Shown: positions 33,576 to 45,051 of the stretch, one piece after another
How positions within the stretch are numbered: position 1 is the stretch's first letter
Layout: each line of letters begins with the position of its first letter
From: Hyparrhenia diplandra
Taxonomy: Eukaryota > Streptophyta > Magnoliopsida > Poales > Poaceae
Assembly: GCA_015847255.1 (NCBI GenBank)
Contig: JADLZK010006507.1
Location: 434,001-498,000, forward strand
Length of the DNA stretch: 64,000 nucleotides
Direction of reading: 5' to 3'
Program-made: the position numbers and the translations under genes
Notes under the pieces: generated by a model
Seen by the model: only the letters and a program-made list of their open reading frames with translations
What the model was told of the DNA's origin: nothing
Database searches by the model: none

Positions 33576-33587
33576 GCAACGGCGCCG
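33576..33587 (-). promoter_or_regulatory. Primer-binding site, tRNA-Asp type
   Basis: On the minus strand this reads CGGCGCCGTTGC, seven bases inside the 5' LTR, matching the GGCGCCGTTGC site used by Athila and many plant Gypsy elements. It fixes the element's orientation. Confidence 0.8.
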
Positions 33588-33594
33588 AAATGCT

Positions 33595-35278
33595 TGTTGG
33601 CATTTCTTAGCGCAATCAAAGGAAATAGGTATAAAACCCATCCCCAATAAAGCGCCGAAAATGCACCGACATTCCCAAGTAAACCACCATGTCGGTGATC
33701 CAAAATGAGATTGTCAACGGGATAGATCTTGCCATCTTAGATATTCATCCACAAGCGCACGGATCTATCATTGTAGCATTTCACTCCGAAGTATTCAGGG
33801 GTATCGTTATTTATATTTTCCCAAAGGAAGGCATGTGATTAATAAATTAGCATGGCATCCGAATAGAGAAACATGTGTTTGCTTAGACCAAAATGTTCAT
33901 AACGGGGGTAAGCGATAATGGTTCATGGATAGTGTGACACACACTTAAGAATCCACCAAAGAAAAGGATAAAGAAAATAGATAAAGAATAAATGAATAAA
34001 TGAATAACCTAAAGGAGTAATTCTAATGTATCTAGTCATGGCCATACAAATGAATAGTTAGGATCATATGCAAACCGATTTAGTCGTGGTTAGGTCTAGG
34101 ATAACGGGGACACTCCTCGGATACCATACGGCCCGATAGGAAGCATTTACTGAACTCCTACAAAGACAGGCTTAACGTGGGGGGATTTCAAGGGACGGTC
34201 AAGGCTTGTCACGACCAAGCCGCCTACCCCTCAACCGTGGCATGCACTCATATCCGCAGTGTCGTAATACCCGAGCACCATGCCCGCATATTAGAGCACT
34301 ACTCTTGTCCCCCCAGATCCCCACTCGCCGAATGGACGGACTAGAACAAGAGCAAACCCAAGGAACAACGAACCGATATCCCACCTCTAATCAAGTTAGG
34401 CATATGATGATCGATGAAGAAATGTGATGAACATGTCAAGATTATGATATGTAAACTATATGCTAGTTCATATACCAACACAAGAACATGAACAAAACTA
34501 TACTCTAGTTCATAAGTTAGGCCAAGAACATAGATATAAGACTTGTAAATAGAAGAATGCTCCATAGAGTAGATGTATTACCAAAGCACTTTCTTCTAGG
34601 GAGACAAGCCCTCCTTGTAGCTCTTCTACTCCAAGTGTTAACTAAGAAAGAATAAAGAAGAAAGAAGAAGAAGAAAGAAGAAGTAGAAGAAGAGAGAGAG
34701 GTAGAGGTGGTAGAGAGAGAGAGATTGCTGGTTTGCTGGACTCCAAGTGGTGTGTGTTGAGAGAGGGAGAGAGGGGGCCTACTTATACACTTGGAGGAGG
34801 GGCCTAAGTGCTAATTTACATCAAAACCGACTGTAAACCTTCCTTGTATGCGCGAAAACCGACGAACGCAGGCGGAAACCCTATTTGGAAAGTGCACGAA
34901 CCGCCCCCCCGAGGTCGGGCGAAACCGCCTCGGGGAGGGTGCGGCCGCACTGTGGTGCGCCACCCCCCCGGCTCGGCCCTGGTCCGGTCTCGGTGGGGTG
35001 TCGCTCTTCGCCCCGAAAAGTTGTGGGCGGGCTGTGCTCGCCCAGATTTGATGTTTTGGGTCGATTTGCTCTTGGGCTTGGGTTTTGCAATAATGCGCTT
35101 TCCGAAGGCGTGCTTTGGTCGATTTTCCACTTGCTTTTATTATAAATCTGCAAAATAAAATACAAGACACTACAAGTGGAATTTATTAGTGATAAAAGTA
35201 TATGAGTATAAAAAGGTTTAATTTTACTCCCTTTATGGTAGTAAGTTGACGAGAAAAATATGTCGTTGGTTATCAACA
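33595..35278 (-). repeat. 5' LTR of the Athila-type element
   Basis: The partner of 26,959-28,684. On the minus strand a TATA-like GTATAAGTAGG near 34,780-34,790 is a plausible LTR promoter. It carries a shorter AAG microsatellite (34,650-34,695) than the other LTR. It ends CAACA at 35,278, immediately followed by Copia gag. Confidence 0.85.
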
Positions 35279-35475
35279 ACCCCCGCGGGCCGAGGCCGTG
35301 ACGTGGTGGCTTTGGTGGGCGTGGCTCGAGAACTTTTGCTTTCTCACCCAAGTCCGGAGGGCAGGCTGGTGCCAAACCAATATGCAGGTCTGCAAGAAGA
35401 AGGGCAGGCTGGTACCGAGTATTTTGTGGAACTGATCAATACCGAGTTCTTCAGGAACAGAACTAGTATATGAGT
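35279..35475 (+). pseudogene. gag: Copia gag continuation after the Gypsy insertion (zinc-knuckle region)
   Basis: The plus frames here read a basic PRGRGR..GGFGGRGSRT-like stretch and then AKPICQVCK / KEGQAGTEY at about 35,365-35,415. This is the expected CX2C-type zinc knuckle that follows the Gag segment ending at 26,958. The knuckle lacks its final Cys in the frame seen. After about 35,475 recognisable Copia sequence stops, so protease, integrase and RT have been lost. Confidence 0.6.
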
Positions 35476-35615
35476 ACCGAGGAACCGAACCGATGAGTTT
35501 GGTAGTACCGAACGCCTAGGGTGAGCTTCAACGGGTAGCGTTAGGCTGCAAGCAATGGATCTAGCCTCGGCGATGGCGACAACCAACTAATGTTTCTTTT
35601 TTTTCTTTATTTTAG

Positions 35616-36281
35616 AGAGTTTTTACTATGCTTGGAATTAATATGATCCCTTCATTTGGTTGGATCTAATAATGGTTAAAAAATTAGAGGAACCGGATGA
35701 GAGGAACCAAGTGGCGGTAGGAACCATAGGACAAGAACTGAATTCTAATTAATTTTGATGTATATAATGGTCTTTTTAGATCTAATCAGAGTCACTCCTC
35801 CTAAAAACATCGCGATCGCACGGCAGTCCACTTTCGATTTGAAGACTTGTACTCTGAGTATACTAGTATGGGTTACGATGGCAAGCTTGACCATCGCATC
35901 GAATCGAATCTACTTGTAGAATCAGGAGCAGCGGCGCACCCGCCAGCTCTCAGGCGCCGCAGCAGTCTCCTGCCATCGCGCACTGCACGTGCCACCGCAT
36001 TGGACGGCCTCGCCGAGGTCGCGCTCACGGAGCTTGCTATGGCGGCGCAGGCGCCCGGGCGGATCGACGCCGCCCGTGGGGCAGATTGTATGAGGCGGAG
36101 CAGCGCGCCAGACCCGCGATGAAGCTGCGATGAAACTATCGGTGGCGGAGAAGCTGATTACTTAAAAAAATAAAGCTGAATGGAATTAAAAGTACTAAAG
36201 TGCCCCTAATTATGATAATTAAGTGGAGGAACCGCTAAATCAGAATGTACAACGGTTCCTCCAAGCACGTAAAAAATTCTC
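35616..36281. mobile_element. Mutator-like element, second family member with a different payload
   Basis: Inverted ends (GAGAGTTTTTACTATGCTTGG at the left, CCAAGCACGTAAAAAATTCTC reading out at the right) match those of the 14.5-kb MULE. Flanking A/T 9-mers TTTATTTTA and TTATTTTTA are an imperfect target duplication. Terminal regions align with the first MULE, including the AAAAGTACTAAAGT phrase near the right end. The interior (35,850-36,130) is a distinct GC-rich segment with a 91-codon frame (35,847-36,122) of unknown origin. Two members with unlike cores suggest acquisition of foreign DNA. Confidence 0.7.
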
Positions 36282-36290
36282 TTATTTTTA

Positions 36291-38730
36291 TTATTTTTTG
36301 AAAATTGATATCCTTACCGCATAAGCAGCTGGTTGTAATATACGGAGTAAAACGCCAAGGGCTAAAACTACTTATTATCCATTGCTGTACCGAATGAAAT
36401 CGGGCAGTGATGACAGACCTTTGAGCGATGTGATTGACAACTTTAATATTAGTTTTATTACATCATGCACCATAACTTGAAACTTATGTTAGCCAAAGGC
36501 AGTCTTTAAATACTACCCCGATACACGCACCACACACCTTCAGGAGACAAAAAGAGGAGTGGACAACGAGGGAGAAAATGAGGGCAAGAGTTTCCTCATC
36601 AATGGATGAGAAAACAGAACTTGTGTTCTTGTGTGTAGAAATGATAGGCACCGGGAAATAGGCTACAACCATAAAGTTTCCCCACCCTCCAAGCAGGCCG
36701 CATGCGGCACCTCTACCCATCCTAGTAGGGTCGACATTGGCTGTGAACATAGATCGGATGAGCAGTAGTAGGCACATTGGAGGTTGGCGGCGAGCATCAC
36801 CACACCGACAATGGTGCCCCTCTCCCTCAAGTCTCGCAGTCAGATACAACGAACTCCGGAGCACATCGCCTGGAAGAGTTGCTAGGCTTGTCCGGGGATT
36901 ATCTTTTTTCCTTTTTATTGATTTAACAAGGCAGGCAATTGAACCGCCTCAGGAAATATCGATTTACCATGGCCTTTGGACTGAGACAGTTGTGATGTGT
37001 GCCTCAATTTCCTAGTTACATAACAAATACTATGAATCTAAAATTTGTATTCTCCCTCATAAGTGTTCTTGGGTTTTTGTTTGATGGTATGAATTTACTC
37101 CTGGTGGTTTATCTCCAACTACAGTATGGAATTGGATCCAAACAATTAGCAGATAAACCATGATTTGTTCCACATAACCTAATTAAGGTTGCTTTGTTTT
37201 TGTTGGCCACTAATCATATAAGGTTCACCCAATTCTAATCCTATATATAGAATTAATTGTCATTTTTTTGGGCACATATAATGCTTTAACCAACTGTGTC
37301 AACATATGTAAGTTTTAACGTACATTAATCATTTCTTTGGTGTAAGACGGTTTACGACCACGTCATCAATTTCCCACCAACCATAACTTAATTGTGTTCT
37401 GTTTGGAAAAGAAGAAAAATGTGTGGCATCTTCTCAATTCCAATAGACATATGTAGCAGCCTCCTACACAATTGCATTCAAGGTCGACACAAAACAGAAG
37501 TCCTTCAGACAAAGGCCGTCCACACAGCAACGTAAGAAAGGATTAGTAGATCAATTTCAATGTATATTGCGAGCGAGTATTGTAGCGAGACAGCGGTAAT
37601 AGGAGGTTCTGGTTTCTTTAGACAAGGTCGGTCGACATAGCAATGTATGAAAGGATTAGAGCAATTTCGATGGAACACGGCGATGAATAGGAGACAACAG
37701 GATAGGAAAAACTTGGCATCCAACACTGGTATGCGTCGCGACATGATGTCATTGATACATGTTGGAACGATTGTAGTGACATCAATAATGACACTGGGCA
37801 CTACAGTAATCCTACAATAAATAAACAGTGTTGTTAGAGGACAGAGCAATGATATCATCATTTTGTTCCGTGGAATATAACATAAACAAATTACTTCCGG
37901 GACTGGATAACAATGCAGCTACTTGTTTCAGTGCTTCCTGTTACGAGATAGCGTGTAATCTGATAGCTGTTTTCAGCGCTGATGCCGCTACAACTGGACC
38001 TTTTTCTCATTTTTGGCGTGGTAGACGAAGACACAGATGGACGCGCATTGGTATAACTCATTTTTCGTGAGTGAATTACGCACCACTACCAATGGCGATG
38101 GACACACAAGCTAGGACGGTGGTGTACGATATATGCACAGTGAGGACAGCGATGGGCGGCAGGTGAGGTCGGCATCCTTTTACTAGCGGCCATGAACACC
38201 ATTTACACCACCCACTTTTACTGCTGTGGAGCAAAACTGACGGTGATGAAGTTATTGTAGTAGTGTCAGTAGAGGCCACGAGGCAGCGGACTACTTTCTT
38301 CCTGTTTTCTTTGATTAATAATGATGAACACACTCTGCCCAGGTGTGCTATCACTAATCAATATATATGGTGGCGTGTACACATGGAACCCCCATAATTA
38401 CAAATGAGTTTTGACCATATCTAAAATGCCATATTTTGGTAGTGGTCATAATTCACTCATGCAAATTGATGGCAAATATATATCATCCGGTCAGGCACCA
38501 TCATGCATGCTTCCTCCCCCCTTCACAACTTCTTTCATTTTATCACCACCAAGCCTAAGGGCGATGGATTACAGAGGAGAAAAATGAGGCCAAAGGGTGC
38601 CTCAGCGACACGGTGAAGGGAAAACACATAAAAAACATCTCCTGGGAATGGCAGACACCATGGAATAGTCTAGTGCGAAGATGTTGTTCCATACTACTTA
38701 GAATGCTTCCTCATGGGGGGTGACTAACTG
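36291..38730 (+). other. Duplicated unit 2, full copy at 36.3-38.7 kb
   Basis: A TTTAAATA box (36,505-36,512) is followed by ATG at 36,577 that opens 28 codons (MRARVSSSMDEKTELVFLCV...). The frame 36,737-37,015 (92 codons) ends in LTRQAIEPPQEISIYHGLW and VVMCASIS, the best conserved peptide of the unit. About 37,032-37,105 encodes the hydrophobic LLLVVYLQ run. The module-3 TATA is decayed here (ATATGTAG at 37,449). The right end (38,560-38,728) matches 25,780-25,964. No family recognised. Confidence 0.45.
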
Positions 38731-39240
38731 CAAGTTATGCCGTGAAAAGTTGGCTATCTTGGTGTTTGGATTCCTTGCTGGCGTAGAATGGTTGCAGCAG
38801 AGGTCAGCTACGTGGCATGTGTACTCACAACTCACATATGTTGGTGACACAGGAAATCATAGAAAGCGCAGGAGACGATAGCTTCTAGCTGCAAACATGT
38901 ATTGGATGCCTTTGGTCGCAGGCTGGAAAACTATATTCGTCGCGTATGTTGAACCTGGCGAGCTATAGCTTATTAGTTTAGATCAAATATTGTCTCCTTA
39001 TTGATGTATGCAAACAACATGTAGTCGTAGTACTTGCCTCTGGCTGTGTGTATCATTCGTGGTATATCTCAAAAACATAATTGTACTTACGTTCCGACTT
39101 AACCTTAGGTTTCTGTTACACTGGGCCACCATACATAATTTTCACCGAATTCTAATCCAAAGTAAAAACTAATCAGCGATACTAGACTTTCTAGGCCCAA
39201 CCGAAAAAAGTTCTCAACATGGTGAATTTGGCATACATCC
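38731..39240. other. Interval with one short unit-2 fragment
   Basis: Only 39,090-39,180 is recognisable: it aligns with the CTTAACCTAAGGTT...GTTGGCCACCA...AATTCTAATCC block of unit 2. Nothing else was identified. Confidence 0.4.
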
Positions 39241-39254
39241 AGCTACCAGTTGAG

Positions 39255-40013
39255 CTACTGGCGGAGGTGATTGTTTTCGACCTTCAGCACGTCATTCTGG
39301 CCAAGTACACATGCGTGGGCTTGATCTCTCCTCTCGTAGGCCGAGTCGGGGAATGTCGCGTTCCCTCCTGAAGGCTTGCGACGTTCAAGGGCGAGATTCA
39401 CCACTTCCTCCCGAGGTGGGGCTTGGGGTCTTGTACGCTCACTTGGTCGTTCCAAGGGTTTCTGGCTCGTCTTCCTCGAATTTCTCCTCGAGTACTTGCA
39501 CGGGTTCCTCGTCGAGGAGTTCTTCCTTCCCATCGAGAAGGTATTGCCCGTATTCGAGGTCAAGTCAATGATGGGTCGTTAAGATATCATGCCAAATGTT
39601 ATGATCTCATGCCAAATTTTAGAATTTTTGGACGCCATTAAGATATTATTGTTTTTTGGTTAGATTCACTAAAATCTTATAAACATTTCCTTGACTGTCG
39701 ACCTCCAAGAAAGTTCAATAACCCCCCAAGGAAATTATAATTTACTTGACGGTCTATAAGAACACCCTAAGGAAATAGGTATTTTCCTTGGCGGTTTAGA
39801 ATAACAGTCAAGGAAATGATTTATTTCCTTAGAGGTTACTGCAAACCGCCAAGGAAACATACATATTCCTTGACGGTTTAGATAAACCGCCAAAAAAATA
39901 TGTTTCCTTGAGTGCGGTGTAAAACCGCCAAGGAAACTACCCTTTCCTTTGCGGTTTGATTTAGGCACTCAAGAAAATTCCTGACCGCCAAGGCAATTCA
40001 GGATTCGGTAGTG
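39255..40013. mobile_element. Terminal part of a CACTA element
   Basis: The right edge reads GGATTCGGTAGTG (inverse CACTACCGAATCC) at 40,001-40,013. For about 350 bp inside it, a short motif (TTCCTTGGCGGTTT and its complement AAACCGCCAAGGAAA) recurs in both orientations at least ten times, the subterminal array where CACTA transposases bind. Bases 39,255-39,563 hold open frames on both strands (102 codons minus, 86 codons plus) without a recognisable transposase domain. The opposite end was not found; the left limit given is arbitrary. Confidence 0.7.
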
Positions 40014-40231
40014 GCTATCTACATCCTGCTGTTCCTCCAACACCTCAGTCTTCTCTAGATCCAGGGTGCCATACATATTTGGATCTTTCCAACAAACCTA
40101 GTCATAAGACCGAAGATTTGGCTGGGAGGTTCCCCTGAGGATTTGCTGGTTCTGCGAGGGCTTGCTGGAGCTAATAACTTGCGTAGGTCTCCACTCCTTT
40201 CCATAATCAGATCAAAGGACCGGGTAGGAAG
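40014..40231 (-). other. Flank of the short-LTR Copia, continuous with 45,190-45,440
   Basis: Before insertion this joined 45,190 onwards, with GGAAG now duplicated. On the minus strand the joined region has interrupted open stretches, for example LHLNHYGHDVFTMIGKENNL at 45,350-45,290 and a later LEKTEVLEEQQDV near 40,045. It may be a broken gene or gene fragment. The frame is not continuous across the junction and the family is unknown. Confidence 0.3.
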
Positions 40232-40369
40232 TGTTAGACTAATATAATTAGACTGTAATTGTGTGGATGTAATTGTGCCATCAGCGGTAGGCTTGCATGC
40301 CACCCTTGGCTACTATATATGTACTCCTGTACCCGTTCATGGAATACAACCACTATTCCCACACTTTCA
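40232..40369 (+). repeat. 5' LTR of the short-LTR Copia, with adjoining PBS
   Basis: This 138-bp LTR has a TATA-like CTATATATGTACTCC near 40,310-40,325. Immediately after it, TGGTATCA (40,370-40,377) matches the first eight bases of the initiator-tRNA-Met binding site; the following bases diverge. Confidence 0.95.
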
Positions 40370-40416
40370 TGGTATCACACGCGTTACGATCCGCTACACT
40401 TCCGCAACCTTGACCG

Positions 40417-40668
40417 CGCCGCCGCTGATCCGATCGCCGCTCCTGCCGCTGACCCCGCCGCCTGGAGTGCCGTTGATCCCATCGCCCAGCGCCCGCCCAG
40501 CGCCGCCGCTGATCCGATCGCCGCTCTTGCCGCTGACCCCGCCGCCTGGAGTGCCGCTGATCCCATCGCCCCGCGCCGTCCCAGCGCCGCCGCTGATCCG
40601 ATCGCCGCTCCTGCCACTGACCCCCGCCGCCTAGAGTGCCGCTGATCCCATCGCCTCGCGCCGTCCTC
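40417..40668 (+). repeat. Three tandem copies of an 84-bp GC-rich repeat
   Basis: Copies start at 40,417, 40,501 and 40,585 and differ by a few bases each. The unit is 28 codons long, so a frame can run through (repeating ADPIA..PAADPAAW..DPIA). It lies where Copia gag should begin. Similar DPIA-rich wording is not part of any Gag I know, so it may be filler or captured GC-rich DNA. Confidence 0.9.
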
Positions 40669-40669
40669 C

Positions 40670-41480
40670 GGCGTTCTGCTGCGCCCAACTCACGTGCCGC
40701 CGATCCTCGCCGCTCCTGTCGCTGACCTTCGCCCGAGCGCCGCCGAGCTGATCGGCACACTCGATCGCCCGCGTCGCCCTCGCATGCGCGGTCGCTGATC
40801 AACACCGCCCTCCCGATCCCGATCGCCCGCGTTGCCGAGCGCGGTCGCTGGTCCAGATCCCTTCTCCGTACCCAGTGTCTCGTCGGACTCACGTGCTCCA
40901 GAGATCGCGAAGCCCCGACGGTCACGAGGTGCTTCCTCGCGTCGAAGCCCGATCCGCGCTGCGACGCCGGTTTCCTTTCGTCGCGCGGCCCCGGTCTCCA
41001 TCGCAGGCCAGTCTCCATCGCAGGCGGCCCCGACGTGTCGCGCGGAGGGCGTTGACGACTTCATCACTCGTGCTTCTACATCGCCAGGCAGGCGGACGCG
41101 GTGCCGCGCAGCTTCCCTTGCGTGCCGCGCTTCCCGTCTGCATCCCGACGCCCGACGTGTCGCGCTTGCGCGGCCTTGCGTCCGATTTCCGTCGCACAGC
41201 CAGCGCCGCGCCTCCCGTGCGCGTGACGCGGTTTCCGATCCGGTCCGCTCGCCGCTGGTCCGCGAGAGCCGGATCGCTAGCGCTCGCTAGCCGCGGGCAG
41301 TGGAGCGTCTAACGCGCTCACGTGATTGGTTCCGGTAAAAAAAAAAGAAAAAGAAAAAAAAAAAGGAAAAAAAAGAGAGAAAAAAAAGCAAAAAAAAAAA
41401 AAAAAAGAAAAAGAAAAAGAGAGGAATAGAACACACGCCATCGGTGGACCTGTACCTCTCACGCACAGCTTCTTCGCGTG
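40670..41480 (+). other. GC-rich spacer and A-rich tract in place of gag
   Basis: Bases 40,670-41,330 are strongly GC-rich with open frames on both strands that shadow each other. Bases 41,337-41,427 are almost pure purine (A-runs with G). No zinc knuckle or Gag motif is visible. The tract ends where protease-like sequence begins. Confidence 0.6.
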
Positions 41481-43100
41481 CGTCTCAGGCTGTCACCCGT
41501 GGCTATGGCCGGTAGAACCCACCGGTGGCTGCACAGCTATGACAGTTGTTGTGGACAGGTGCTATGGTCCTCTCCACCAGCTACCTTCACCACCATTCCA
41601 CAGTTGCAGCAGGTGCCATACTCCCCATACGGCACCGGCGTATATCCTCCTGTGTTTGGTACGTTCGGCTACGGAGGTGTCCAGTCTGGCCCCTACGCTA
41701 TGCAGCAACGACAACAGCTCCAACCACGGTCGCTCGTCCACAACTTCAGCACCATGACGCCGAACCAACCGCCGTCCGAATGGTATGCTGATTCCGCGCT
41801 GGCGCTCACATGGTCAACAACGCCGTATATTATCCTCCTCTCATCCTCCTTCATCATCAAGTCCTTCATCTATCATTGTCGGTAATGGAGCTTTGCTTCC
41901 TGTTACCTCTGTTGGGTCACACTCTTTTTCCACGACTGGTCGTCCTCTTTCTCTTTCTAATGTCCTAGTCTCACCTAGCATTATTAAGAATTTAATTTCG
42001 GTCCGTCATTTCACCACCGATAATAATTGTTCCATCGAGTTTGACCCCTTTGGCCTTTCCATCAAGGACTTAGACACACAGAGAGTGATCGCCAGATGTA
42101 ACAGTACGGGTGCCCTCTACCCGTTCTTTCCACTGGCACCAGCTAGCACCACCGCCCTTATTGCCGACTCATCCTCCACCACGCTGTGGCATCGCCGCCT
42201 TGGTCACATCGGTAATGAGGCATTGTCCAAGCTCATTAGTAGCAATGTTATTTCTTGTAGCAAGCGCCACCCTGATCATATTTGTCATGCCTGTCAATTA
42301 GGCCGCCATGTGCGCCTTCCTTTTAGCATATCAAATTCTCGAGCGCTTCATCCTTTTGATTTAATACATTGTGATCTTTGGACCTCTCCAGTTATTAGTG
42401 TGTCTGGGTATAAATATTATCTTGTCGTTCTTGATGATTGCACCCACTTCACCTGGACTTTTCCTTTATGCCTCAAGTCCGATACATTTGGCGTTTTATC
42501 TAACTTTTTCTCACTTGTGCGCACACAGTTTAACTCTCCCATTAAGGCAGTTCAGTGCGACAACGGGCGTGAGTTTGATAACTTCTCGGCCCGCACGTTC
42601 TTCCTCACTCATGGTGTAGTCCTCCGTCTGTCGTGCCCATACACCTCGCAACAGAACGGACGTGCTGAGCGCATTCTTCGCACGATTAACAACATCTTGC
42701 GCTCACTTCTTTTTCAGGCCAGTCTTCCTCCGGTTTATTGGGCTCACACTCTTCATACTGCGCCACATATCTGATAAATCGACACCCAACAAAAACCCTA
42801 GATGGTCGCACTCCTTTCCTTTCACTCTATGGCACACAACCCTCCTATCCTCACCTTCGAGTTTTCGGTTGTGCCTGTTACCCCAATTTATCCTCCACAG
42901 CTCCACATAAATTGTCTCCCCGCTCCTCCTTGTGTGTCTTTCTTGGGTATTCCTCCGATCACAAAGGGTACCGATGTCTTGATCTGCATTCAAATCGGAT
43001 CATCATCTCTCGACATGTTGTGTTCGATGAGACTCGGTTTCCCTTTTCCGACATGTCCACCTCCCCCCAGGATCCAGCAACACTAGAGTTTTTGAGCGAT
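41480..43100 (+). pseudogene. Copia protease remnant and integrase
   Basis: At 41,779-41,830 the sequence reads WYADS in one frame and HMVNNAVYYPP in another: the aspartic-protease site, with the Gly of D-S-G lost at a frameshift. The frame 41,785-42,774 (329 codons) carries the pre-integrase zinc finger (WHRRLGHIGN...CHACQLGRH) and the integrase core with its three acidic residues (HCDLW, QCDNG and NGRAER contexts). After a shift near 42,765 the frame at 42,738-43,130 carries the C-terminal integrase region (VFLGYSSDHKGYRCL, HVVFDE). Integrase joins cDNA to chromosomal DNA; this copy is interrupted. Confidence 0.85.
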
Positions 43101-43117
43101 GATGAAGATTCCTCTCT

Positions 43118-44410
43118 TTGCCCGTTGGGCCTAGAGTTGTGGCTGCAGGTACTCGACTTCCTAGTGGCTTGTCGCCCGGCGCTGCTGCCCCTGTGTCCTC
43201 TACACAGGCTGCTGCCAGTAGCGCCCCCTCCACCTCTACGGCGCACCACGGTGCCCCTTCCGCGTCGACCGGTGCTGCTGCCCCTGTGCACCCCGCACAG
43301 GCTGCTGCCAGCAGCACCCCTAGTGCTGACACGACGCCCACGAGTATTGTCGGTCCTGCTGCCCCTGATGCTCGTGCACAGGTTGTTGCCAGCAGTACCG
43401 GCCGTACAACTGCTACTCGACCAGTCGCCATCCCTCCGGTCACCAATGCGCACTCGATGCGCACACGTGGCAAGGCCGGTGTCGCCCAGCCTGTGGATCG
43501 CCTTAATCTCCACACTGTGGCTATGTCGCCGCTGCCTCGCTCCGTCCGTGGTGCCCTGTCAGATCCAAATTGGCGTGCTGCTATGCAAGTAGAGTTTGAT
43601 GCATTAATAGCCAATAACACCTGGAGTCTTGTGCCACGGCCTCCTAGTGTTAATATGGTTACTGGCAAGTGGATTTTTCGTCACAAGCTGCACGCGGATG
43701 GTTCTCTGGATCGCTACAAGGCTCGTTGGGTTCTCAGGGGATTCACTCAGCGACCTGGTATTGATTATGATGAGACCTTCAGTCCAGTGGTCAAGCCCGC
43801 GACAGTCCGAGTGGTTCTTTCTCTGGCTCTTTCTCAGGACTGGCCTATTCACCAACTGGATGTGAAGAATGCGTTCTTGCATGGTAATCTCTCAGAGACA
43901 GTGTATTGTGTTCAGCCCGCAGGTTTTGTGGATTCCTCATGCCCTGATTTTGTTTGTCGGCTCAACAAATCTCTATATGGTCTCAAGCAGGCTCCTCATG
44001 CTTGGCGTGAACGGTTTCCTTCTTATCTCATTTCGCTTGGATTTGTTGAAGCAAAATCAGACACTTCTTTATTCATATATCGTCGAGGAGTTGAAACAAC
44101 TCTGTTATTGCTATATGTGGATGATATTGTTCTCACTGCTTCCTCTGCTGGTCTTCTAAAGCGGATTATTGGGGCTCTTCATCATGAGTTTGCCATGACA
44201 GATATGGGTCAGCTTCACCATTTTCTGGGTCTTTCAGTGGCACACTCTGCTAGTGGTTTATTTCTTTCTCAGCGCCGGTACACACAGGATATTTTGGAGC
44301 GAGCCGGGATGAGTGAGTGCAAGCCATGCAGCACCCCCGTTGATCTACACTCCAAATTATCTGCAGATGGACCTCCTGTCGCTGATGCTACACACGGTCG
44401 CGCAGCCTAG
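43118..44410 (+). pseudogene. Copia reverse transcriptase
   Basis: The 430-codon frame opens in the low-complexity linker after integrase. RT begins near 43,560 (NWRAAMQVEFDAL, TWSLVPRP) and shows KWIFRHK, DRYKARWVLRGFTQ, DYDETFSPV, IHQLDVKNAFLHG, SLYGLKQAP and the catalytic LLYVDDIV at about 44,110. It stops at 44,410, where the continuing ALQ.LTFTRPDIAFAVQQV sequence is out of frame. The linker frame is rich in Ala, Ser, Thr and Pro. RT itself lacks internal stops, so this is the best preserved domain of the element. Confidence 0.9.
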
Positions 44411-44412
44411 CC

Positions 44413-45039
44413 GGGCGCTTTTACAAGATTTGACATTTACCCGCCCGGACATCGCCTTTGCTGTTCAGCAAGTGTGCCTCTATATGCATGATCGCAGGGA
44501 GCCCCACCTCACGGCTCTCAAGCGGATTCTGCGATACCTGCAAGGTACTCTATCACTTGGCCTGACCATGCGGCGCTTATCACCTACAGACCTCATCGTG
44601 TACACGGATGCAGACTGGGCTGGATGTCCAGACACCCGTCGCTCCACCTCAGGCTATGCGGTGGTCCTCCAAGCGTCAGCACACCGTCTCACGGTCTAGC
44701 GCTGAGGCCAAATACCGTGCTGTGGCAAATGGTGTCGCTGAAGCTACGTGGCTGCGACAGTTGTTGATTGAGCTTAATCACCCTCCTCGCCGAGCCACAG
44801 TGGTCTATTGTGATAACGCGATCGCCGTGTATCTCGAAAGCAACCCGGGCAGCATCATCGTAACGAAGCATGTTGAGATTGATCTCCACTTTGTTCGAGA
44901 GAAGGTTGCCCTCGGTCATGCTCGGGTTCTTCATGTTCCCACGACATCACAGTATGCGGACGTCTTCACCAAGGGTCTTACTACCTCGCTCTTCCAGGAG
45001 TTCCGGTCCAGTCTGACCGTTAGCAATGCTCCCGATTAG
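44413..45039 (+). pseudogene. Copia RNase H, two frames
   Basis: The first part (in 44,313-44,699) reads TFTRPDIAFAVQQV, then LRYLQGT, YTDADWAGCPDTRRSTSGY. The second frame (44,608-45,039) reads SRSSAEAKYRAVA, YCDNAIAVYLESN, TKHVEIDLHFVRE and YADVFTKGL, the usual end of Copia Pol. A single shift near 44,660 separates them. The stop at 45,037-45,039 lies just before the purine tract, as expected for a full-length end. Confidence 0.88.
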
Positions 45040-45051
45040 ACTGAGGGGGAG

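Larger units (their letters stand above)
26959..35278 (-). mobile_element. Non-autonomous Athila-type Gypsy element, 8.3 kb, nested in Copia gag
   Basis: Two related LTRs (1,726 and 1,684 bp, TGTTGG...CAACA) flank an internal domain on the minus strand. A tRNA-Asp-type PBS lies beside the right LTR and a purine tract (AAGCTTGGGGGAGTT on the minus strand) beside the left one. Inside are gag plus a protease remnant and a degenerate plant-transposon ORF; no reverse transcriptase, RNase H or integrase sequence was found. The flanks GTCCC and ACCCC are only a weak target duplication, but Copia gag continues across the insertion. It must have relied on an autonomous partner. Confidence 0.8.

Noticed and set aside
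40353..41018. A 221-codon minus frame and several long frames over 40,260-41,310
   Set aside because: They are by-products of GC-rich tandem sequence (few stops on either strand) and overlap the known 5' region of a plus-strand Copia element; no motif is conserved.
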